Below are positions 1-8,594 of a stretch of 30,624 nucleotides of DNA, in pieces. The DNA is from JAUNBG01 sp964442735. Lineage in GTDB: Bacteria; Planctomycetota; Planctomycetia; Pirellulales; Thermoguttaceae. Below the pieces are notes generated by a model. That model had not been told where the DNA came from. It was given only the letters and a program-made list of their open reading frames with translations, and ran no database searches. Numbering within the stretch: position 1 is the first letter of the stretch; every line of letters starts with the position of its first letter. The translations under genes were made by a program, and so were the position numbers. The stretch is taken from NCBI GenBank assembly GCA_964442735.1, contig CAYUAP010000058.1, positions 1 through 30,624 on the forward strand. Reading direction: 5' to 3'.

Positions 1-85
1 AGAATACCGTTCAGAAATCATCAACCTGCTGCATTGAGTATGCGTCAGCCCTGCAGTTCAGGCCGCTCGGGAGGCAGCGCGTCGT

Positions 86-1075
86 ATGCAGTGCTCAAAC
101 AATTTAAAACAAATTGCAATCTCGTGTCACATGATGCACGATGCGGTCAACCATTTTCCTTCTCTGTGTATTCAGAAGGATTATGCGACGTATGACACCT
201 CCAAATTTCATTGGCGTGTAGGGTGGGCGGCAATGCTTTTTCCCTATATTGAACAAACAGCCCGTTACGACTTGATTATGAAAATTCCGGATCAGGGTCT
301 TCCAATTGCGCCGTATACAACTACTGCAACGGTAGACTATAATGGTAATACATATACTAATCCATATGCCAATATAATAACAGCATTTTTATGCCCTTCG
401 GATCAGGTAAATACGACAGTTAACGGATCTCTTGCTCCGACAAGTTATAGAATTAATCTTGGTGACGAAACGTATAATAACTCAATTAGTATCGGAACCG
501 GTTCGTTAAGACGTGGTATTGCCGGTCGTGGCGACCAATGGGTTTGCGATATGAGTGGTATTACAGACGGAACAAGTAATACGGCCCTTTTTATCGAATC
601 GACCATTGCCACTACACATAACGGGACCTTGCAAACGCTTCGAGAAGGTGTTGCACAGACAACCGCCGATGTTTATCGTATGCCCATTTCTCTGGTTGAA
701 GAATGCCGAAGTTATCGCGATGGTTCCAAATTAAGTTCCGTCTACCCAGGATCCCGTCGTGGTACACGTATTGCTGATGGTTACGGTCCCATTTTTACCG
801 GAGTTCATATGGTTCTGCCCCCGAACTCTCCTACCTGCACCTATAATAATGCCGAATTTGCGTTTTGTGCCGCTTCCAGTTATCATGCTGGAGGAGCACA
901 GGTCGCTCTATGTGATGGTTCTGTCCGCTTTGTCTCCGATACCATCAACAGTAAACGGAGTGATTATGACAGTTTAGGAACTGGAACGCTCACAGTCAAC
1001 AATAGTGGTGAATCCTACTTTGGTATTTGGGGAGCCCTCGGTACAAGAAACGGTGGCGAAAAAACCTCTTTCTAA
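86..1075 (+). CDS. DUF1559 (SBP_bac_10-like) protein, 5' end broken or cut off
   Basis: This is a planctomycete DUF1559 protein, a large family of exported, prepilin-like proteins of unknown function. The family signatures are the N-terminal MQCSNNLKQI, the C-terminal SSYHAGGAQVALCDGSVRF, and the ending IWGALGTRNGGE. Homology does not begin at the ATG: in the same frame, bases 50-85 encode PAVQAAREAARR, which in family members directly follows the prepilin cleavage region and hydrophobic segment (FTLVELLVVIAIIG type). A TGA at 35-37 interrupts this frame, and bases 1-46 do not encode the expected hydrophobic stretch in any forward frame. The GGGAGG at 69-74 is part of the coding sequence for ARE and is a poor guide to a start. 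The gene is therefore 5'-truncated, frameshifted, or affected by an assembly edge. As it stands it lacks its export and methylation signal. A lipoprotein gene follows 125 bp downstream, a common pairing for this family. Confidence 0.85.
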   Translation: MQCSNNLKQIAISCHMMHDAVNHFPSLCIQKDYATYDTSKFHWRVGWAAMLFPYIEQTARYDLIMKIPDQGLPIAPYTTTATVDYNGNTYTNPYANIITAFLCPSDQVNTTVNGSLAPTSYRINLGDETYNNSISIGTGSLRRGIAGRGDQWVCDMSGITDGTSNTALFIESTIATTHNGTLQTLREGVAQTTADVYRMPISLVEECRSYRDGSKLSSVYPGSRRGTRIADGYGPIFTGVHMVLPPNSPTCTYNNAEFAFCAASSYHAGGAQVALCDGSVRFVSDTINSKRSDYDSLGTGTLTVNNSGESYFGIWGALGTRNGGEKTSF

Positions 1076-1200
1076 CCTGAATCGTAATGCTTGTTCCGTG
1101 TCAATCATTTATGAACGGACGAATCGCAGGGTTTTCTGTAATAGTTTTCATGCAGAATTCCCGCCCATTATTATAGCTACATCTAAAATTGGAGTTTAAA

Positions 1201-1701
1201 ATGAATTATGGAAAAATGCTGCTGATTTCAGTGGCTTGTGTTCTTTTCTGTATAGGCTGTGGAAAAGCTAAACCGGAAGGTATACCTTCGCTCAAACCTG
1301 TAACCGTAACCATCGTAAACGGTAGTACTCCCATTGCAGGAGCAAACGTTTTCCTGATTCCTTCCGGAACATCGGGAGCCTGGTCCATTTCCGGTAAAAC
1401 AGATGATAAAGGCGTTGCAATCATTAATACATCTCAAGGAGATTGGAAACAGCCTGGCGCTCCGGAAGGTGATTTCAAGGTTTATATCACAAAATTGGCT
1501 AAAATTGAAGAGCCTCCGCAACCCGCCGATGAAAACGATGAAAAGGCTAAAGCGGCATACTATGCGGAACGCCTGAAAAGATTGGAAGCTGCCGGTAAAG
1601 AAATTCCCAAAAAAATGACTTCCGCAGAAACGTCTGGCTTGACTATTACTGTTGCCGCTAGCGGTGCAAACGAAACTTTTGATGTTGCTGGTAAAAAATA
1701 A
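1201..1701 (+). CDS. small lipoprotein with carboxypeptidase-regulatory-like fold
   Basis: The product is a 166-residue predicted lipoprotein of unknown specific role. The N-terminus MNYGKMLLISVACVLFCIGC is a lipoprotein signal with a lipobox-like end (FCIGC) at about residue 20. The mature part starts with a beta-sandwich-like stretch (VTVTIVNGSTPIAGANVFLIPSG, then TDDKGVAIIN), resembling the carboxypeptidase regulatory-like/transthyretin-like domains often found in planctomycete lipoproteins encoded next to DUF1559 genes. A charged, Ala/Lys/Glu-rich helix (about residues 100-140) follows. The ATG at 1201 is chosen because GGAG (1191-1194) lies 6 nt upstream; a TTG at 1189 would put the start inside that ribosome binding site. 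It probably acts in the periplasm or at the cell envelope. The function is inferred only from architecture and neighbourhood. Confidence 0.8.
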   Translation: MNYGKMLLISVACVLFCIGCGKAKPEGIPSLKPVTVTIVNGSTPIAGANVFLIPSGTSGAWSISGKTDDKGVAIINTSQGDWKQPGAPEGDFKVYITKLAKIEEPPQPADENDEKAKAAYYAERLKRLEAAGKEIPKKMTSAETSGLTITVAASGANETFDVAGKK

Positions 1702-1774
1702 ATTATAGTTTATATAATTTCTCTTGTGATTCTCTATCACTCTTCCTAGTGGTTGGGAACTCTTTCCTTCAGGG

Positions 1775-1835
1775 GAATAAAACAGGCGAGACGCCTGTTT
1801 TCCCGGCAGTGCGGACGAGACGTACCTGTTCCAGT
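1775..1835 (-). repeat. degenerate copy (A) of the MITE-like element
   Basis: The hairpin AAACAGGCG-AGA-CGCCTGTTT at 1780-1800 is followed by GCGGACGAGACG (about 1811-1822). This is the core of the dispersed element, in reverse orientation and without recognisable terminal inverted repeats. It lies between the convergent lipoprotein and LEPR-XLL genes. The rest of the 1702-2087 interval shows nothing convincing. Confidence 0.7.
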
Positions 1836-2087
1836 CCTATCTGTCAAATAATCCAGTCAACTTCTATTATTAAGTGTTACGAACCACTAATGCAGGTACA
1901 TTACATTCGTCCAGGAACCATGTTTTCCTGACAGACGTTTCTTCCCAACTGCGGACCTGGTCCGCAGGAATCGTCATGATGGATCTGTCCATTCCATCTT
2001 TTTGGAAAAACGGATATATCCCCTACCCCGGCTTGTTCCCTCCTAAAAATTTGCAATATCGATCAATTGTCATGTATCAATATCATA

Positions 2088-5000
2088 CTACAGGTCAATA
2101 TCAAACAACAGATCAACATTAAATGGGGCAACATCAAATGGGGGAACATCAAGCGGTGATATCCGTAAACTGTTTTTTTTCGGACAAAAACTGTTTTTAT
2201 TCCAGAAGTAACTATCCTCCTCCATGATCGCGCGAATGGCCAAATCTACCGCCCTACTATCTTCTGTTATTGTTGAGGAAACCCATTCCTTCTCGTTTTC
2301 AATTTCTGTGTCCTCCTCCAAATCTGTCAAAAATAAAGACCGAAAATCGTCAAAAATAAAATTCGATACAATTGTACTGGCTACAATTTGTTTGGTCTCT
2401 GATATTGTATTGGCATCTGATATTGTATTAGTCTCTGATATTGTATTAGACCCTGATATTGTATTAGACCCTGATATTGTATTAGACCCTGATATTGTAT
2501 TAGACCCTGATATTGTACTGGCCCCTGATATTACAGTATTATTTTTTTCGGCTAAAATGGAATTACTGATGCTCTTGATAAATAATAACGAATTTTGTGG
2601 AACAATAGATGTACCAATATAAAAAATACTATTTTCTCCAACGTCATGATTATCGACTGCGGAGAGGGAAATATTATAGGTTCCAACATTCGTTGATGCG
2701 ATAAAATAATGATAGGTTGTCAGATTATTTGTCGAACAGTTCAGGACTGTTGGATCCCCACCGTCTCCCCAATTAATAATCCATTTTTGTGTATAACGCT
2801 GGTCGGAATAGAGGGTCTGAATATCCAATTTAACAATGGAATCGTTCATGTAGGTCGATAATTTAACGTCGAGGGAAGGCTGCGGGCCGGCAATTGTAAC
2901 CATGATGAAAAAAGGAGTTCCATTATCTCCATTTTTCACACAAATAACGGTACCTCCAAAACAGGATTTCAATGTCTCTGGAGTAATCATCTGTCGCCCT
3001 CCTGCGAACTCCAGTTCACCATTTCCCGTTCCGGACAGATCCCAATAGAATATTGTCCCATTTTCCACAAAATCTGTTGAATTAATCGTATAGGTCTGAT
3101 CTTCCGATATGGAATATTGATAGGAAATGACAAATCCATAGGCACCAATATCGATATTGTTTCCATAGAAGCGACGTACTCCGGCCCGATCTTGGGAAAG
3201 ACCATCCAAACCAGCGTTTTTCGCATATTGATTATCGCCGTTTTGACTCGCCTGGGAATGATAGGCCAGTCTGTAATCCTTTTTGTCGATATTGGCAAAT
3301 AAAGGTTTTGCCGCATCATAGGTTAAATTCGTTTTCCCTGTGGTACGGGCATTACTCCATGTCGTATAGGTCGATAAAGAGTTCCGCGCATTAATGGTTT
3401 TACCTTTAAATTCAATATCGGTACCACTTGTTTTGGCAGAATTAACCGCAATTATCGTATTATAGAGATTGACAATGGCTGTAGTGCCATTGACATAAAG
3501 TCCACCACCACTTTCTGTCGCACTATTGCCCGCAATGGTAACATTAGTCATAGTCAATATGGAGTTGTTCTCTATTCCACCGCCATTCGTCGAGGTTGCC
3601 CTATTTCCGGTTATGTCGCAATTTGTAATCGTCAGTATTCCATAATTGGTAATGGCGCCTCCACTTGCTGCCGTATTCCCTAAAATACTGCTGTCAATGA
3701 TTTCCAAATGACCAATATTATAGACTCCTCCTCCGTAGACAGCACTCTTTCCTCCTGTTAAACAGAGATGCTTGAGGATGACCGACTGTTCCGTTCCACT
3801 CGTCGTAACGGCGAGAACACGATCTCCTTCTGCCGCAATAATGGTGACACCCTTAATCGTTCGACCATTGACACAGGTCACCAGATTCGAGGCGTCAATG
3901 GTTACCGCCTTGTCAATCGTCAATTGGCCCAGGGTTAAATCGATAATACTGTCATTACTGGGCTCGGAAAGGTCGAAGGTAATGAAAACATTCTCTGTGG
4001 CCATATAAAGAGCCTCTCGAAGCGAAACTTCAGAATTCGATAAATCGAATTCATCAAGAAGTGTCGTTACCACCGTATAATCGTTGCGAACTTTATCATT
4101 AAGGACTTCGGTATTATATGCGCCAATATATCCTTCGGTCCACAATTTAAGGGCCGGACTGTCGGACATTAAATGGAGGTCCAGTGACAAAATATTTTCA
4201 AGATTGCCATCGGCATCAAATACAGGTCCATTTACAAACCATGGATTGTAATCAATCCAATTATTGACGTTTTCTTTAATATTTCCGGCAATATTACATA
4301 TACCATCCCGTAAATAGTTCATCGTAACAATACTGTTGCGAAGATTGAACGTACTTTTATTGACGATTCCTCCACTTCCGCCAATTAAAGCGGAATTTCC
4401 AACTATCGTACTGTTGATTACTGTTAAAGTTTTACTGTTGACAATGGCTCCACCAGCATTGGAAGCCTGATTCGCAAAAATAACACCATTGGTAATGGTC
4501 AATATATTGGAATTATTGATTCCTGCCGCCGTTGCTGCCGTATTTTCCGCCAGAATACTGTTTGTAATCGTTAGAGTACCCGCATTGTCGATGGCCCCTC
4601 CAATAACAGCGCTATTGTCGAGTAGAGAACCATCAGAAAAATTTGTCGTGTTCGAATTATAGAGACCTCCTCCATTACTGCTTGCCGTGTTTTTAAATAG
4701 AATACTATTGCTGATAACATTCAGTGTTCCCGTATTGTAAATACCACCGCCAATGACGGCTTGATTGCCGTTAATCATTGTTTTATCTACAGTCGCCGTT
4801 CCTTTATTATTGAAAATACCACCCCCATTGCCCGTGGCTATATTATCATAAAGAGTGGAATCTGTTAGTATTAAGGTACCCGTATTATATATTCCACCAC
4901 CATTAACAGTCGCCCTGGAATCTGAAATATGACAGTTTGTAATCGATAAAACACCAGCATTGTAAATAGCACTGCCATTTTCCGCCTGTCCGTTGATTAA

Positions 5001-7886
5001 GGTTAATCCGGACAAAACAACAGGAGCGGCAGCCGTTCCTTTACTGGTGGAAAAAATACGGCTTTTCGAGGCGGCATCAATTGTAATACGATGGTTGCCA
5101 TTAATGGTAATGGCTTTAGAGACAACCAATTCCCCTGCTGTTAATGTTATCGTACCTTCCAGATTGTCGGCAAATACAATCGTATTACCGGCGGAAACAA
5201 CGGCAATCGCTTCCCGTAGTGACCAAACTCTATCGTTTAAATTATAACAATCCTCAAGCGTCGTAACCACCATAGGTGTTGTAACGGTAAAGGCGTAGTA
5301 TTCATAGGCTCCCATATCGACGGTTTTCGTATTAGTGCGGACATTTCCCTCAACGTCATATTCCAACGTCGTTCCGTTCGAGTCAATGGCATAACCATTT
5401 TTCCCTTTATTAATGGCTGGTGAAGACTTCTGAAGGGATAAATCCCAGTCTTCCTTTTTAAATTGGGTACCCACTGCCGAAGCTATATCCGTCGGTATGG
5501 TACAGAAAAGTGGGTCCTTTAGGGCAGTCGTCGTTCCAGTAATACATCCTGTTCCGATTTTCATGGCTCGTCCATCACCTGCAGATATATTGCCAATCAG
5601 TGAATAATTCACAGTTATTCCAGCAGTATACGATAATGCCGTATAAATATTCTCGCCACCTCCCGTCGCTATATTATTGGCTATAATGGAATTATTAATT
5701 GTCTGTTCCGTATATCCATAACTATAAATAGCCCCTCCTCGTCCGGAAACCATATTTCCAGCCATGGTTACATTGTTGAGTGTTAATGCTCCTATGGAAG
5801 CAATGACACCTCCCATATAACCATTATTTCCAAAACAGGCACTATTTGTAATTACAATAGTCGTATTTGACATGTTTGCATAAATAACACCGCCATAACC
5901 GCGATATCCACCATAACTTGCACTGTTTCCACTCAAAATACTATTGTTAACAGACAATACATTATTCTGTTTGTCTACCAGAGCAATGACTCCCCCATGT
6001 AACGCGTTATTTCCCGAAACAACACAGTGATCCATTAGAATTGTACTTGAATCCGATAGGGCCGCTAACGCCCCACCTTTTGTCGATGAAGTATTTCCAA
6101 GAATATGGCAGTATTTCAGTTCAAGGTTTCCATTGACACCAATGGCCCCACCATCCACAGAAGCGTTCCCCCCACGAAGGGTTAAACCAATCAAGGTAAC
6201 CGTTGCGGTACTGCTGGTAATTGAGAAAACCCGCCCCTTGGCCGACGCCTTTGTCTGATTGGCGTCAATTATAATTCCCGGTGTTTGATAGACTTCATCA
6301 TAAAAAAGAGAGGCGTCAATCGTCAATGATTTTTTAATAATCAGTTGACCGGTCGATGCGTTCAAGGTTATAACACTCCCCTGCGAAAAAACCTTGGGGG
6401 AAAAATAGATAACTTCATTCTCCACCGCCTGGTTGATTGCCTCCCGAAGTGATATTACCCCATCGTTGGCGTCCACGATATCCGCCAGGGTTGTAACACT
6501 TCGCGGGGGCGCTATGGTTATGATATAGGCCCCCAAACTACCGTAATCAGAATAAATTCCAGTAGTACCTGTCTCCCTTCCCGTCCCTTCAACCGATATA
6601 TAATAGGTCCCCGCACTATAGTTCATACTAAATTGAACAGATAGTGAATCTTTTGGATCAAATGTTTTCAGAAGTGTATATTTGGAATCATACAGTTTGA
6701 CCAAGGTATCCAGATTGGTAAAACCGATCTCTCCACCAATATAAATATTTAATTCCGAACCGTCCGTTGTAAATTTGAAATAATCAACGTCTGTATTGCG
6801 TTCAATAATCCCGGATTTCATTCCCATACCATTTGTTAATGAAATGACTTCCGCTGTTTTAAGCGTGTTATTGTAATCGTCATTCCGATAGGATAAAATC
6901 GAAGCAATTGTGGCCAAATCGTCCTGTGTATTGGAAGTCACAACGGTATTGTTAATAGAAACGGCTCCTGTATATTCCCCTTTACTCCATTGGGTTAATG
7001 TTTTGGAAGAACCATCTCCCATGATTGGTCCCCAGCCGTTACTCCCCTCGTAATATTCTACTTCCGTTTTCCCCTGTTTATAACTGTCATGAAAAAGACC
7101 CAGGGAATGGCCTATTTCATGACTGGCTGTATCCGCAATACTTTTTGCCGTCTTGAGTTTTTGCGAAAACACAAAACAAGGCGTATCGGAATCCCATGAA
7201 AATGAATTAATATAGGCTATACCACTATAATTCCCTAGCCAGGAACCATTTCCGCCAATACAACATCGAATTCCATAACAGGTGTCCGCGTCGTTTATTT
7301 TGATTAACATCTTGAGGTTCGGCTCTTTTGTGGTCACATTAACATTAAAGGGAAGATAATCTTCCGCAACATTCTTCCAGATATCATAGATATCCTGTAA
7401 CTCCGAACTGGAAAAAGAATTTGCGTTTCCATCGGTATCATAAACAGGTGCGGTTACGTTTTTGTAGGAAGTGTTCCATTGCGTTCCAACAATCGAATGA
7501 CCGGTAAAGTCAAGATATATCGTAAAATTGGAACCCGGACAGCTCTCAAGATTGAATACAGTACTCGATGTAATCTCAACAGACGCAACGGCAGACTTCA
7601 AGATATCGGAAGACTTGTAAACGGTTTCTTCGCCGGAAGATACCAATCCGGAAGATACCAATAATGAATCCATTTGTGATTCAGTCGTACCCTGTCCCAT
7701 TACCTGAACACTTAAAAGCACACGCTCTTCCAACTGTTCCAGATGAAGAACGCGACTATGGAGGAACCGTGTTTTAAAAAAATGCGAATGGTTCCTGCCG
7801 GTTGGTTTCCTTGTCTTAAAATCGGATAACCCACCTTGAAAACAGAAATATTGCCAGCATTTCCGTACAGAAAATAATTTCTCCAT
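2088..7886 (-). CDS. giant exported LEPR-XLL metalloprotease with three beta-helix modules and PKD-like domain
   Basis: This is a 1932-residue secreted protein (from the ATG at 7886; the longest frame starts at 7925). The start at 7886 is preferred because AGGGGA lies 7 nt upstream on this strand. Near residue 50 is LEQLEERVLLS, a form of the planctomycete LEPR-XLL targeting motif, in a long basic N-terminal extension. A zinc metallopeptidase domain follows, with HEIGHSLGLFHD (HExxHxxGxxHD) and a Met-turn-like GPIMGDG. Next comes a pre-peptidase C-terminal-like domain (TDVDYFKFTTDGSELNIYIG). Then there are three modules, each opening with a CSLREA-like sequence (VISLREAINQ, VWSLREAIAV, EVSLREALYM), continuing as Asn/Gly-rich right-handed beta-helix repeats, and ending in a choice-of-anchor-Q-like GAY motif. 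A PKD-like segment (WIINWGDGGDPT) and a tail containing hexapeptide GSNTIS repeats close the protein. It probably acts at or beyond the cell surface; the substrate is unknown. Confidence 0.9.
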   Translation of the reverse strand: MEKLFSVRKCWQYFCFQGGLSDFKTRKPTGRNHSHFFKTRFLHSRVLHLEQLEERVLLSVQVMGQGTTESQMDSLLVSSGLVSSGEETVYKSSDILKSAVASVEITSSTVFNLESCPGSNFTIYLDFTGHSIVGTQWNTSYKNVTAPVYDTDGNANSFSSSELQDIYDIWKNVAEDYLPFNVNVTTKEPNLKMLIKINDADTCYGIRCCIGGNGSWLGNYSGIAYINSFSWDSDTPCFVFSQKLKTAKSIADTASHEIGHSLGLFHDSYKQGKTEVEYYEGSNGWGPIMGDGSSKTLTQWSKGEYTGAVSINNTVVTSNTQDDLATIASILSYRNDDYNNTLKTAEVISLTNGMGMKSGIIERNTDVDYFKFTTDGSELNIYIGGEIGFTNLDTLVKLYDSKYTLLKTFDPKDSLSVQFSMNYSAGTYYISVEGTGRETGTTGIYSDYGSLGAYIITIAPPRSVTTLADIVDANDGVISLREAINQAVENEVIYFSPKVFSQGSVITLNASTGQLIIKKSLTIDASLFYDEVYQTPGIIIDANQTKASAKGRVFSITSSTATVTLIGLTLRGGNASVDGGAIGVNGNLELKYCHILGNTSSTKGGALAALSDSSTILMDHCVVSGNNALHGGVIALVDKQNNVLSVNNSILSGNSASYGGYRGYGGVIYANMSNTTIVITNSACFGNNGYMGGVIASIGALTLNNVTMAGNMVSGRGGAIYSYGYTEQTINNSIIANNIATGGGENIYTALSYTAGITVNYSLIGNISAGDGRAMKIGTGCITGTTTALKDPLFCTIPTDIASAVGTQFKKEDWDLSLQKSSPAINKGKNGYAIDSNGTTLEYDVEGNVRTNTKTVDMGAYEYYAFTVTTPMVVTTLEDCYNLNDRVWSLREAIAVVSAGNTIVFADNLEGTITLTAGELVVSKAITINGNHRITIDAASKSRIFSTSKGTAAAPVVLSGLTLINGQAENGSAIYNAGVLSITNCHISDSRATVNGGGIYNTGTLILTDSTLYDNIATGNGGGIFNNKGTATVDKTMINGNQAVIGGGIYNTGTLNVISNSILFKNTASSNGGGLYNSNTTNFSDGSLLDNSAVIGGAIDNAGTLTITNSILAENTAATAAGINNSNILTITNGVIFANQASNAGGAIVNSKTLTVINSTIVGNSALIGGSGGIVNKSTFNLRNSIVTMNYLRDGICNIAGNIKENVNNWIDYNPWFVNGPVFDADGNLENILSLDLHLMSDSPALKLWTEGYIGAYNTEVLNDKVRNDYTVVTTLLDEFDLSNSEVSLREALYMATENVFITFDLSEPSNDSIIDLTLGQLTIDKAVTIDASNLVTCVNGRTIKGVTIIAAEGDRVLAVTTSGTEQSVILKHLCLTGGKSAVYGGGVYNIGHLEIIDSSILGNTAASGGAITNYGILTITNCDITGNRATSTNGGGIENNSILTMTNVTIAGNSATESGGGLYVNGTTAIVNLYNTIIAVNSAKTSGTDIEFKGKTINARNSLSTYTTWSNARTTGKTNLTYDAAKPLFANIDKKDYRLAYHSQASQNGDNQYAKNAGLDGLSQDRAGVRRFYGNNIDIGAYGFVISYQYSISEDQTYTINSTDFVENGTIFYWDLSGTGNGELEFAGGRQMITPETLKSCFGGTVICVKNGDNGTPFFIMVTIAGPQPSLDVKLSTYMNDSIVKLDIQTLYSDQRYTQKWIINWGDGGDPTVLNCSTNNLTTYHYFIASTNVGTYNISLSAVDNHDVGENSIFYIGTSIVPQNSLLFIKSISNSILAEKNNTVISGASTISGSNTISGSNTISGSNTISGSNTISETNTISDANTISETKQIVASTIVSNFIFDDFRSLFLTDLEEDTEIENEKEWVSSTITEDSRAVDLAIRAIMEEDSYFWNKNSFCPKKNSLRISPLDVPPFDVAPFNVDLLFDIDL
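2398..2523 (-). repeat. 18-bp tandem array, 7 units, coding for hexapeptide repeats
   Basis: Seven units of an 18-bp sequence (core CTGATATTGTATTAGAC on the plus strand) lie in frame in the 3' part of the LEPR-XLL gene and encode GSNTIS/SETNTI-type hexapeptides near the C-terminus. The four central units are almost identical. This points to recent slippage or unequal crossing-over and gives a variable-length linker. Confidence 0.9.
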
Positions 7887-8071
7887 AAATTTATCCCCTA
7901 TTTTTATGTAAATCAATGATTTCACACAATGATAGACAATTATTTGTTAGCCTGGAATTATTAGGAGTATTATTTCCATAATTATTAATAATTGCAATAG
8001 TAGAATTAAAATAAACATGAAAAAAGTATAAAAATTTTATCGTAGTTAGGGAATTGCCATAAAATCTTGTT

Positions 8072-8189
8072 ATACTATGGGCTGTTATAAATTTGGCATT
8101 TCCTGGGAGCGTGAACGTCTCGTCCGCATCCTCCCAAGCAGGCGTCCCGCCTGTTTGGAAAAAAAGGAATTGTAAACGACCTTAAATAT
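8072..8189 (+). repeat. MITE-like element, copy B
   Basis: The left inverted repeat ATACTATGGGCTGTTATAAA (8072-8091) and a right end TGTAAACGACCTTAAATAT enclose the two hairpins of the family. This copy lies in the divergent region between the LEPR-XLL gene and the trp promoter. Confidence 0.8.
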
Positions 8190-8296
8190 CTACATAAACA
8201 AAACAGGAATACGGGCAACTCGTCACCCTCCCCTCCCCTTCGGGTAGTGTCATCTGTCGTCTGTGGATGGCTATTTTAAAAAATTTTTTCTGCTGC

Positions 8297-8324
8297 TTGA
8301 CAGAAATTTCATCAGGGATATAAT
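8297..8324 (+). promoter_or_regulatory. trp operon promoter
   Basis: A perfect TTGACA (8297-8302) is separated by 16 nt from a perfect TATAAT (8319-8324). Transcription would start near 8331, about 25 nt before the leader peptide and 265 nt before trpE. No TrpR-like palindromic operator was recognised over it. Confidence 0.8.
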
Positions 8325-8355
8325 AATAGAAAATTTTTAATAAAGGAAAAATGTG

Positions 8356-8412
8356 ATGAATTTTACAACTTCAACAATGAATAGCTGGCTCTGGCGTTTT
8401 AACATGGGTTAA
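8356..8412 (+). CDS. trpL: trp operon leader peptide
   Basis: This is an 18-residue leader peptide, MNFTTSTMNSWLWRFNMG, ending in TAA (8410-8412). AAGGA (8343-8347) lies 8 nt upstream of the ATG. Two Trp codons (8386-8388 and 8392-8394) flank a Leu codon. They stand immediately in front of a perfect hairpin whose right arm overlaps the stop codon. Two closely spaced Trp codons in such a short frame, directly behind a consensus promoter and ahead of trpE with a terminator in between, are the hallmark of a trp leader peptide. It is expected to act in cis through ribosome position rather than as a protein. The frame is too short to be found by usual gene finders. Confidence 0.88.
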   Translation: MNFTTSTMNSWLWRFNMG

Positions 8413-8506
8413 AACGCTTCGGTTTCGTATTGTTTTAAGTTGTATCTGTTCAATTTAATATAAAAAGAATAAAGACCGCAAGTGTTTGAATGCGGTCTTT
8501 TTTTAT
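8394..8506 (+). promoter_or_regulatory. trp attenuator with alternative RNA hairpins
   Basis: Three competing structures can be drawn by hand. The 1:2 pause hairpin is GCGTTTTAAC (8394-8403) with GTTAAAACGC (8408-8417), 10 perfect pairs and loop ATGG. The 2:3 antiterminator pairs AACGCTTCGGTTT (8413-8425) with 8472-8486, giving 13 pairs including one G-U, with single bulges at 8474 and 8479. The 3:4 terminator is 8471-8480 with 8491-8500. A ribosome stalled at the Trp codons (8386-8394) would cover the left arm of 1:2, free segment 2 and allow the antiterminator. A ribosome reaching the stop codon would cover segment 2 and allow termination. Expected effect: trp transcription rises when charged tRNA-Trp is scarce. 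Confidence 0.85.
8471..8504 (+). terminator. intrinsic terminator of the trp attenuator
   Basis: A perfect 10-bp inverted repeat, AAAGACCGCA (8471-8480) and TGCGGTCTTT (8491-8500), has a 10-nt loop and is followed by a run of T to 8504. It stands between the leader peptide and trpE, inside the transcribed leader. Confidence 0.92.
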
Positions 8507-8594
8507 GTCTATTTGTTTCATAATTCTTGGACTGTATTTTTCCCGGCGGTCTTTTCTCTTTGTGTCCTCCTTGCAATAATAGTTTGAGAAGAAA

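Noticed and set aside
1780..1800. Hairpin behind the lipoprotein gene as an ordinary intrinsic terminator
   Set aside because: It is the core hairpin of the dispersed element and has only a short T run after it, so it is listed as a repeat; a terminating effect is possible but not shown.
1874..2122. Short plus-strand frames between the lipoprotein gene and the LEPR-XLL gene
   Set aside because: They overlap the 3' end of the LEPR-XLL gene and lack start signals and family character.
2224..2622. 132-codon plus-strand frame with VLDPDI repeats
   Set aside because: It is the antisense reading of the 18-bp array within the LEPR-XLL gene, whose own frame is much longer and has clear domains.
8220..8300. 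Possible TrpR-type operator upstream of the trp promoter
   Set aside because: No good palindrome overlaps the -35 or -10; the C-rich stretch at about 8228-8245 shows no symmetry.
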